NCBI GenBank assembly: GCA_007135355.1
Contig: SLJA01000319.1
Span: 1-5,347 of the forward strand
From: Wenzhouxiangella sp.
GTDB taxonomy: Bacteria; Pseudomonadota; Gammaproteobacteria; Xanthomonadales; Wenzhouxiangellaceae
Reading direction: 5' to 3'
DNA length: 5,347 nt
Under the pieces are notes generated by a model. It had not been told where the DNA came from. It did no database searches and saw only the letters and a program-made list of their open reading frames with translations. Made by a program: the position numbers and the translations under genes. Shown here piece by piece: positions 1 to 5,347 of the stretch; positions within the stretch are counted from its first letter, which is position 1; every line of letters starts with the position of its first letter.

Positions 1-105
1 ATCGCGCTCCAGCGCCGCCAGCACGCGCTCGCCCAGGACCTGGCTGATTGCGGCCAGTTCCGGCGGCGGGGCAGGCAGATTCAGCGCGCTCGGATGACGA
101 TTCAC
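1..105 (-). CDS. N-terminal fragment of a probable MidA/NDUFAF7-like SAM-dependent methyltransferase (COG1565), cut by the left edge
   Basis: Reading leftward from a GTG at 105, the frame is open for 35 codons to the window edge and begins MNRHPSALNLPAPPPELA. The pattern of a short polar start, LPxPxxE/DxxAxS-like text, then an amphipathic helix (QVLGERVLAALERD) resembles the N-terminus of the COG1565 family, in which a GG-I-F-x-x-F/YM segment and the SAM-binding domain normally follow. Those parts lie outside the window, so no catalytic motif is visible. Mitochondrial members dimethylate an arginine of a complex I subunit; the substrate of bacterial members is generally unknown. The GTG start has only a weak GAG upstream, and no in-frame ATG is seen nearby. 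A possible -10 box (TACAAT) lies 36-41 bp upstream. The gene is divergent from the pteridine reductase, a pairing I recall from some gammaproteobacteria but cannot verify here. It could be another protein with a similar N-terminus. Confidence 0.45.
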   Translation of the reverse strand, partial: MNRHPSALNLPAPPPELAAISQVLGERVLAALERD

Positions 106-140
106 GGTGCGGCTCGTGGCGAAAAAAAACGGTAGCCTGA

Positions 141-146
141 ATTGTA
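141..146 (-). promoter_or_regulatory. Candidate -10 box for the leftward gene
   Basis: The minus strand reads TACAAT here, five of six bases of the sigma70 -10 consensus, in the only AT-rich part of the divergent gap. A start about 7 bp downstream would give a leader of roughly 30 nt before the GTG at 105. No good -35 box sits 16-18 bp upstream: TCGACA is present but only 9 bp away. It is therefore either a weak or activator-dependent promoter or a chance match. No comparable promoter is clear for the rightward gene; TTGACG at 186-191 lacks a well-spaced -10 box. Confidence 0.25.
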
Positions 147-232
147 GTCGCTCGTTGTCGACCGGGCCTGGGCCCTCATGGCAACTTGACGGCCGGGCTG
201 GTCCAATGCCCACTTTACCGAGCAACTTGAAT

Positions 233-988
233 ATGAGTCATCCACATTCCACTGCGGCCACCGCGATCATCACCGGCGGCGCGCGCCGCATCGGCGCCGA
301 AATCGCCCGTCACCTGCACCGGCGCGGCCTGAACATCTGTCTGCATTACCGCGGCTCGGAAGCACCCGCGCGCGAGCTGGTCGAAACGCTGAACGCCGAG
401 CGTGCTCATTCGGCCTCCCTGGTCCAGGCCGACCTGGCCGATCCCGCCGCGGCCCAGCGCATCCATGACGCCGCGCTAGAGGCCTTCGGCCGCATTGATG
501 TGCTGATCAACAACGCCTCGGCGTTTTATCCAACGCCGGTCAAGCAGGCCAGCCAGGAGGCTTGGGATGATCTGTTTGCCAGCAATGCGCGCGGCCCTTA
601 CTTTCTGAGCCGGGTGTGCGCGCCCGAACTGGCCCGGCGCCCCGGCGCTATCGTCAACCTGGTCGACATCCACGGACTGGTGCCGCTGAAAGACAACAGC
701 ATTTATTCCATGGCCAAGGCCGCGCTGGTGATGCAGACTCGCGCCCTGGCCAAGGATCTGGCGCCGATGGTGCGGGTCAACGGGGTCGCGCCCGGTTCGA
801 TTCTGTGGCCCGAAGGCGAGGCCGAAGCGGGGCAGGAAGCACAGCAGGCGATCCTGGAGCGGGTGCCGCTGCAACGCCAGGGCACCCCGGCCGACATCGC
901 CGGGGCCGTGACCTTCCTGGCGCTGGACGCGCCGTATGTCACCGGGCAGATTCTGGCGGTGGACGGCGGCCGTTTGCTCAATATGTAA
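233..988 (+). CDS. Pteridine reductase, short-chain dehydrogenase/reductase family
   Basis: This is a 251-residue cytoplasmic NAD(P)H-dependent oxidoreductase of the classical SDR fold, the usual size for bacterial pteridine reductases. The cofactor loop is TGGARRIG (residues 14-21), the TGxxxRxG form that marks the pteridine reductase/FolM branch instead of the usual TGxxxGxG. NNAS follows at 93-96. The catalytic set is Asp145 (in NLVDIHG), Tyr158 and Lys162 (YSMAK), with Asp replacing the usual SDR Ser as in PTR1. VNGVAPGSILWPEG (183-196) and the C-terminal VTGQILAVDGGR are also typical. The family reduces dihydropterins or dihydrofolate to tetrahydro forms; which substrate is used here cannot be told. 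I chose ATG 233 because it puts the cofactor loop at the usual distance from the start. In-frame GTG 107 and ATG 206 would add 42 or 9 residues unlike the family. The ribosome site is weak (GAG at 220-222). The gene runs convergent to gltA. Confidence 0.92.
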   Translation: MSHPHSTAATAIITGGARRIGAEIARHLHRRGLNICLHYRGSEAPARELVETLNAERAHSASLVQADLADPAAAQRIHDAALEAFGRIDVLINNASAFYPTPVKQASQEAWDDLFASNARGPYFLSRVCAPELARRPGAIVNLVDIHGLVPLKDNSIYSMAKAALVMQTRALAKDLAPMVRVNGVAPGSILWPEGEAEAGQEAQQAILERVPLQRQGTPADIAGAVTFLALDAPYVTGQILAVDGGRLLNM

Positions 989-1013
989 GGGTAGTGGGGG
1001 CGGCACCACTCCC
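989..1013 (+). terminator. Possible 3'-end hairpin of the pteridine reductase transcript
   Basis: Immediately after the TAA stop, GGG (989-991) and AGTGG (993-997) can pair with CCACT (1006-1010) and CCC (1011-1013). This gives 8 base pairs with one bulged T at 992 and an 8-nt loop. The following sequence (CGCTGATGG) is not a U-tract. It may therefore protect the 3' end or pause polymerase, and is not a standard Rho-independent terminator. Confidence 0.35.
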
Positions 1014-1046
1014 CGCTGATGGTTGGGTGCAGGGATAAAAAACTTC

Positions 1047-1076
1047 GGTTTCAGGGTTCCGGTTTCAGGTTTCAGG
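1047..1076. repeat. Tandem array of a 7-bp unit, GGTTTCA, four units
   Basis: Units begin at 1047, 1054, 1061 and 1068, an exact 7-bp period. The first, third and fourth are GGTTTCA and the second is GGGTTCC (two differences); the last is followed by GG at 1075-1076. On the minus strand the unit reads TGAAACC, and the array would lie about 225 nt downstream of the gltA stop. It is too short for CRISPR and has no spacers. The likeliest nature is a simple-sequence repeat formed by slippage, or a fragment of a dispersed heptamer repeat. Confidence 0.75.
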
Positions 1077-1079
1077 GGA

Positions 1080-1121
1080 GCTTGATCCGGGATTGAGCGG
1101 GGAGAGCAGTCTTGTCTCCCC
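1080..1121. repeat. Two adjacent hairpins
   Basis: In plus-strand RNA, GCTTGATC (1080-1087) pairs with GATTGAGC (1091-1098) around a CGG loop, giving 8 pairs of which two are G-U. Directly abutting it, GGGGAGA (1099-1105) pairs perfectly with TCTCCCC (1115-1121) around a 9-nt loop. On the minus strand the first stem would have two A-C mismatches, so it is more stable in the plus direction. A second, competing pairing is possible between CTTG (1111-1114) and CAAG (1133-1136). No U-tract follows. Confidence 0.5.
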
Positions 1122-1142
1122 CTCCCATCTCTCAAGTTTGCT

Positions 1143-1189
1143 GCATCCGGGGGTGTTGTGGCCCGAAGGCCCACGGCACCACCGGATGC
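1143..1189. repeat. 47-nt imperfect palindrome with a tetraloop (REP-like or terminator-like)
   Basis: GCATCCGG (1143-1150) pairs perfectly with CCGGATGC (1182-1189). After one G/A mismatch (1151/1181), GGTG pairs with CACC, TT with GG (wobble pairs in plus RNA), GTGG with CCAC, and CC with GG. The C at 1170 is bulged and the loop is CGAA (1164-1167). That totals 20 base pairs. On the minus strand the loop becomes C(TTCG)G, the extra-stable UUCG tetraloop, while the two wobbles become A-C mismatches. In the gltA direction it lies about 110 nt beyond the stop. Family-wide, palindromes of this kind in intergenic DNA are often REP elements. Whether this one is dispersed in the genome cannot be seen from a single window. 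Confidence 0.7.
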
Positions 1190-1194
1190 TCGGA
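1182..1194. repeat. First copy of a 13-bp direct repeat, right arm of the palindrome
   Basis: CCGGATGCTCGGA occurs here and again exactly at 1258-1270, 76 bp further on. Both copies are followed by a run of C (ACCCCC here, CCCC there). The first eight bases are the right arm of the 47-nt palindrome. The second copy lacks the matching left arm, so it looks like a half-element. Confidence 0.6.
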
Positions 1195-1257
1195 ACCCCC
1201 TATTGGCCACCTGAATCCAAGAAATCGGGGCCGTTCGCCTTGCAGATCCGCGACCCC

Positions 1258-1285
1258 CCGGATGCTCGGACCCCTCTACGAGCAC
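1258..1285 (-). terminator. Second copy of the 13-bp repeat, forming a hairpin just past the gltA stop
   Basis: The repeat CCGGATGCTCGGA sits at 1258-1270. Within it TGCTCG (1263-1268) pairs with CGAGCA (1279-1284) around a 10-nt loop, and in minus-strand RNA a G-U pair (1285/1262) extends the stem to 7. It begins about 15 nt after the gltA stop codon, where a 3'-end structure would be expected. The sequence beyond it on that strand is C- and G-rich and not a U-tract. A role as terminator or 3'-stabilising stem is an inference. Confidence 0.35.
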
Positions 1286-1299
1286 TGCCTTAAAGCTGA

Positions 1300-2592
<1,293 letters not shown>

Positions 2593-2599
2593 CGGCCTT

Positions 2600-2605
2600 C
2601 TCCTA
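2600..2605 (-). promoter_or_regulatory. Ribosome binding site of gltA, fixes a GTG start
   Basis: The minus strand reads TAGGAG, with a 7-nt spacer to the GTG at 2590-2592. This is the best Shine-Dalgarno match in the window. It supports the GTG codon, and no in-frame ATG near this position is better placed. Confidence 0.8.
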
Positions 2606-2633
2606 ACGAAATATCAGTTTTTAACGGGGCGCG

Positions 2634-2656
2634 AGCGCGTGCCGAAGGGCAGCGCT
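2634..2656 (-). promoter_or_regulatory. Stable hairpin in the gap upstream of gltA
   Basis: AGCGC (2634-2638) pairs with GCGCT (2652-2656) and TGCC (2640-2643) with GGCA (2648-2651). This makes nine GC-rich pairs with one bulged base at 2639 and a 4-nt loop (GAAG on the plus strand, CTTC on the minus strand). It lies 47-69 nt downstream of the end of the DUF2189 gene and about 30 nt before the gltA ribosome site. No U-tract follows on the minus strand; the next run is CGCGCCCCGTTAAAAAC. It could end or weaken transcription from the DUF2189 gene, or be a leader structure of the gltA mRNA. Confidence 0.4.
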
Positions 2657-2659
2657 GGC

Positions 2660-2676
2660 CTTAAACGGCCGTTAAG
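2660..2676. promoter_or_regulatory. 17-bp quasi-palindrome upstream of gltA, possible operator
   Basis: The site reads CTTAAACGGCCGTTAAG: CTTAA and TTAAG flank a 7-nt centre, and the inner AACGGCCGTT (2664-2673) is itself a perfect 10-bp palindrome. It lies 68-84 bp upstream of the gltA start, in an AT/GC pattern unlike the surrounding coding DNA. Just upstream on the minus strand a weak -10-like GATACT occurs at 2677-2682 without a matching -35 box. Dyad symmetry of this size fits a dimeric regulator, but I recognise no specific one. With a loop of 7 nt it could also act as a small hairpin. Confidence 0.35.
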
Positions 2677-2703
2677 TATCTCACAGAGGCATTGTGTGCT
2701 GCA

Positions 2704-3498
2704 TCATTTGCTGCCGCGGTCGATCAGCGGCCATTGCGAGGCGTCGATGGTCGCTCTGTAGGCGTGCCATGTGGCGTGTCCGATCAGTGGCATCACGACG
2801 GCAAAGGCCAGCCAGGCGGTGAGCACACCCAGCAGGACGCTGCCGACGATGATGGCGGCCCAGACTGCCATGGCCTGTTTGTTGCGCAATACGGCATGAA
2901 TGCTGGTAATTACGGCGGTCACTGCGTCGACCCGCCGATCCATCAGCATAGGCAAAGAAAAGGCGCTGGCGGCAAAGATCACCAGGCAGAACAACGCGCC
3001 AACCGCGCTGCCGATACCAAGAAACCAGGTCAAATCTCGCCAGCTTGGGTCAGCCATGGCGGGGAAGAAGATGTACAAGGTATTGGCAGCCCGCGCCCAG
3101 ACCAGCAAAACGACCACCAGGATGACGGCAAAGACCAGCGCGCTGCCGATCGAGTGGCCAGCGTCGGCCAGGCTGCGCTTGAGCGATGGTGTTTCTCCGC
3201 GCTCAAGGCGCAGGCTGATAGCGTATAGCGTCATGGCCAGCCAAGGGCCGACGAAAACAAACCCCGACACCAGACCCAGATACAAGCCCAGGTTGCCCCA
3301 GACCCAGGCGGCGAGGCTGATCAGGTAGCTGAGCGCGACCGTCATTAGGCCATAGCTCAGGCTTTGGCGTGGGGCACGGCGCAGATCCCGCCACCCGGCT
3401 TTCAACCAATCGATGGAATCGCTGGTCTGCAGGGCGCGGCACGGCGCCAGCATGGGCAAGGGTGGGTCTTCGGGCGGGCGGGCAGGTTGCTTGGTCAC
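2704..3498 (-). CDS. DUF2189 (COG5473) integral membrane protein of unknown function
   Basis: The 264-residue protein has a Pro-rich cytoplasmic-looking N-terminus (1-20), then WLKAGWRDLRRAPRQSLSYGL, the opening I associate with DUF2189. Hydrophobic segments lie at about 48-68, 71-93, 118-138, 158-183 and 208-238, so five or six membrane helices. FVFVGPWLAMTLYAISLRLERGE (81-102), LPMLMDRRVDAVTAV (182-196) and the C-terminal GHATWHAYR (240-248) are further family-like blocks. No catalytic motif, signal peptidase site or binding motif is apparent and the family has no established function to my knowledge. The start is GTG at 3498 with GGGAG 11 nt upstream, a rather long spacing. ATG at 3453 would remove 15 Pro-rich residues but has no ribosome site. 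The gene lies 86 bp after recG and 111 bp before gltA, on the same strand, so cotranscription with recG is possible. Confidence 0.85.
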   Translation of the reverse strand: MTKQPARPPEDPPLPMLAPCRALQTSDSIDWLKAGWRDLRRAPRQSLSYGLMTVALSYLISLAAWVWGNLGLYLGLVSGFVFVGPWLAMTLYAISLRLERGETPSLKRSLADAGHSIGSALVFAVILVVVLLVWARAANTLYIFFPAMADPSWRDLTWFLGIGSAVGALFCLVIFAASAFSLPMLMDRRVDAVTAVITSIHAVLRNKQAMAVWAAIIVGSVLLGVLTAWLAFAVVMPLIGHATWHAYRATIDASQWPLIDRGSK

Positions 3499-3584
3499 GG
3501 CAGTTACGGCTCCCGGGGCTTGGTCAGGCCAGTATGCCTTCAGTCCACGCCGACGTCGTGGTCTTCAAGCCTGGGCTGATCTGC

Positions 3585-5347
3585 TCAGGCATCGATAAAC
3601 TGTTCGGCCGCGCCCACCCAGCGGTCGATCAGCAGATCCTGCTGTTTTTTCTTCAGTTTGCCCGCTACCACAGTGGCCTGTTCCAGCAACTCCGCGTCGC
3701 GCTCCAGATCGGCGATGCGGAAGCGCAGGGCGCCGGTCTGACGGGTGCCCAGCACCTCGCCGGGGCCGCGCAGCTCGAGGTCTTTCTCGGCGATGACGAA
3801 ACCGTCGGTGGTCGCGCGCATGACCTCGATGCGCGCCCGTGCGGTCTCGCCCAGCGGCGGCTTGTACAGCAGTACGCAGGCCGCCTGGTCCGAGCCTCGC
3901 CCGACCCGGCCTCTTAGCTGATGCAGCTGCGACAGCCCCAGGCGCTCGGCGTTTTCGATGATCATCAGGCTGGCGTTGGGGACATCGACGCCGACCTCGA
4001 TCACCGTGGTGGCGACCAGCAGATGGATCAGCCCGGCGCCGAAGTCGGCCATCACGGCCTGCTTTTCGGCCGGTTTCATGCGCCCGTGGACCAGTCCGAC
4101 GCGGAAGTCTTTCAGTTCGGCGGCCAGCTCGCGCGAGCGGGTTTCTGCGGCTTCGGCTTCCAGTACCTCCGACTCTTCGATCAGCGGACAGACCCAGTAG
4201 GCCTGGCGCCCTTCTCTCAGTGCGCGCTCCAGGCGCTCGATCACTTCGCCCCGGCGCTGCTGGCTGGCCGCCACCGTGGTCACCGGCTTGCGTCCGGGCG
4301 GCAGTTCATCCAGAACCGAGATATCCAAACCGGCATAGGCGGTCATGGCCAGGGTGCGCGGGATCGGCGTGGCGGTCATCACCAGCTGGTGCGGTTGCAC
4401 CCCCCCGCGCTTGCCCTTGTCGGCCAGGGCCAGGCGCTGGTGCACGCCGAAGCGATGTTGTTCGTCGACGATCACCAGGGCCAGTTCGCGGAAATTCACG
4501 CCCTTCTGAAAAAGCGCGTGGGTGCCGACCGCGATCTGCGCGCTCCCACCCAGCCGCTCCAGCGCTTCGGTGCGTGCCCGGCCCTGGATCTTGCCGGCCA
4601 GCCAGACAATCTCCAGCCCCAGCGGCAGCAGATAGTCACTCAGGGTTCGATAGTGCTGCTCGGCCAGAATTTCGGTCGGTGCGATGATGGCGGCCTGGCG
4701 TCCGGTGGCTGCCGCAGTGACCAGCGCGGCAGCCGCGACCACGGTTTTGCCCGAACCGACATCGCCCTGCAGCAGGCGCCGCATCGGGCGCTGGCCGGCC
4801 AGATCGCTCTGGATCTCGCCGATGACTCTCAGCTGGGCACCGGTCGGGGTGAACGGCAGACCGGTCAGCAGGCGCTGGGTCATGCCTGCCTGATCCTGCA
4901 GCACGGGAGCTTTCTGCCGCGCGCGGGCCAGGTTCATCCGGGCCAGCGCCAGGTGGTGGGCGGCCAGTTCTTCCAGCGCCAGGCGCTGAATCGCCGGATG
5001 GTCTCCGTCCAGCAGGGCGCTCAGGTTCTCATTCGGTCGCGGCGCGTGGATGGTGGACAGGGCCTGAACCAGACTCAAGCCCCCGGCCTTGGCAGGCAAC
5101 AGGTCCGGCAGGTCCAGATCGCCGGCCTGCAGACGCATCAGCGTGTCCCGGATCAGCCGTGCCAGCCCGGCCTGACCGACGCCCTGGGTGGTCGGATAGA
5201 CCGGAGTGAGCGAATCCGACAGTGGCGGAGACTCATCGTCCTTCAGGGCTTCGCACTGCGGATGCGCCATTTCCAGCCCGCCCGGGGCCAGACGAACTTC
5301 GCCATAGCAGCGCAGCCGGCGGCCCTCGGCCAGCAGCTTGAGCTGCG
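3585..5347 (-). CDS. recG: ATP-dependent DNA helicase RecG, N-terminus beyond the right edge
   Basis: RecG is a monomeric superfamily 2 helicase that drives branch migration and regression of stalled replication forks, and processes Holliday junctions and R-loops. The visible part is about 586 codons; the family has about 690, so roughly 100 N-terminal residues of the wedge region are missing. Counting from the internal Met at 5270, motifs appear in order: GDVGSGKT Walker A (169-176), APTEILAEQH motif Ia (198-206), DEQH motif II (269-272), MTATPIPRTL motif III (298-307), VHGRMKP motif IV (394-400), ATTVIEVGVDVPNA motif V (420-433), and QLRGRVGRG motif VI (451-459). The C-terminal DGFVIAEKDLELRGPGEVLGTRQTG (489-513) matches the RecG TRG region that couples ATP hydrolysis to branch movement. 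Met 5270 is not the start: the frame stays open to the edge and encodes YGEVRLAPGGLEMAHP, typical RecG wedge-domain text. All motifs look intact. Confidence 0.97.
   Translation of the reverse strand, partial: QLKLLAEGRRLRCYGEVRLAPGGLEMAHPQCEALKDDESPPLSDSLTPVYPTTQGVGQAGLARLIRDTLMRLQAGDLDLPDLLPAKAGGLSLVQALSTIHAPRPNENLSALLDGDHPAIQRLALEELAAHHLALARMNLARARQKAPVLQDQAGMTQRLLTGLPFTPTGAQLRVIGEIQSDLAGQRPMRRLLQGDVGSGKTVVAAAALVTAAATGRQAAIIAPTEILAEQHYRTLSDYLLPLGLEIVWLAGKIQGRARTEALERLGGSAQIAVGTHALFQKGVNFRELALVIVDEQHRFGVHQRLALADKGKRGGVQPHQLVMTATPIPRTLAMTAYAGLDISVLDELPPGRKPVTTVAASQQRRGEVIERLERALREGRQAYWVCPLIEESEVLEAEAAETRSRELAAELKDFRVGLVHGRMKPAEKQAVMADFGAGLIHLLVATTVIEVGVDVPNASLMIIENAERLGLSQLHQLRGRVGRGSDQAACVLLYKPPLGETARARIEVMRATTDGFVIAEKDLELRGPGEVLGTRQTGALRFRIADLERDAELLEQATVVAGKLKKKQQDLLIDRWVGAAEQFIDA

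Larger units (their letters stand above)
989..1299. other. Structured 311-bp intergenic region between convergent genes
   Basis: No credible protein is encoded here. Short plus-strand frames at 1093-1293 and 1112-1327 are rich in Pro, Ser and Arg, match no family I know, and the second runs into gltA antisense. The region holds, in order: a hairpin directly after the pteridine reductase stop; an A6 run at 1037-1042; a 7-bp tandem array; two adjacent hairpins; a 47-nt palindrome; a 13-bp direct repeat; and a hairpin close to the gltA stop. Together they suggest transcription ends here from both sides, or that repetitive palindromic elements have accumulated. No hairpin is followed by a clear U-tract on either strand, so a classic intrinsic terminator is not shown. 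Confidence 0.7.

Noticed and set aside
186..216. Possible sigma70 promoter for the pteridine reductase (TTGACG with CACTTT)
   Set aside because: The spacing is 19 bp with a poor -10 match, and it would leave almost no leader before ATG 233.
107..232. In-frame extension of the pteridine reductase to GTG 107 (or ATG 206)
   Set aside because: The added residues are Ser/Gly/Pro-rich and unlike the family. The cofactor loop is at the normal distance from ATG 233, and the extension would overlap the divergent promoter gap.
1047..1076. CRISPR-like repeats
   Set aside because: The units are 7 bp and directly contiguous, with no spacers and no cas genes in view.
2692..3228. 178-codon plus-strand frame antisense to the DUF2189 gene
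   Set aside because: The translation is His/Gln/Asp-rich and unstructured, as expected from the complement of hydrophobic membrane codons.
3545..3561. Small dyad CCACG/CGTGG between recG and the DUF2189 gene
   Set aside because: It has only five pairs with a 7-nt centre and no U-tract, easily expected by chance in GC-rich DNA.
3369..3917. 182-codon plus-strand frame antisense to the recG 3' end and the DUF2189 start
   Set aside because: It overlaps two better supported genes and shows no family resemblance.
5268..5270. ATG at 5270 as the recG start
   Set aside because: The frame is open to the edge upstream and encodes recognisable RecG wedge-domain sequence, so the gene begins outside the window.

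Overview
This is a GC-rich chromosomal window of housekeeping type. It is most likely from a gammaproteobacterium; a Chromatiales- or Xanthomonadales-like lineage is my guess from the protein families, and nothing in the window fixes the genus. Four genes are clear or probable and one more is seen only by its start. I see no transposase, phage gene, CRISPR array, tRNA or rRNA, and no convincing new multi-gene system.

Layout from left to right. Positions 1-105 on the minus strand hold the first 35 codons of a gene that looks like the N-terminus of a MidA/NDUFAF7-type (COG1565) SAM-dependent methyltransferase. It is divergent, across a 127-bp gap, from a plus-strand pteridine reductase of the short-chain dehydrogenase family (233-988). 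The next 311 bp (989-1299) lie between two convergent gene ends. They carry a tandem array of a 7-bp unit and at least five potential hairpins, one of them a 47-nt palindrome with 20 base pairs, but no credible ORF. Then come three minus-strand genes, transcribed right to left: recG (stop at 3585, cut by the right edge), a five-helix DUF2189 membrane protein (2704-3498) and gltA, type II citrate synthase (1300-2592).

The three minus-strand genes share orientation, with gaps of 86 bp (recG to the DUF2189 gene) and 111 bp (DUF2189 gene to gltA). The second gap contains a stable hairpin and a 17-bp quasi-palindrome, so gltA probably has its own signals rather than depending only on readthrough. 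The functions are separate: replication-fork repair (RecG), TCA-cycle entry (GltA), pterin/folate reduction (the SDR protein) and an unknown membrane role (DUF2189). I infer no shared pathway. The most unusual DNA is the convergent intergenic region and the gltA leader. The gltA product also appears to lack two of the residues I recall from the NADH site of the E. coli enzyme.
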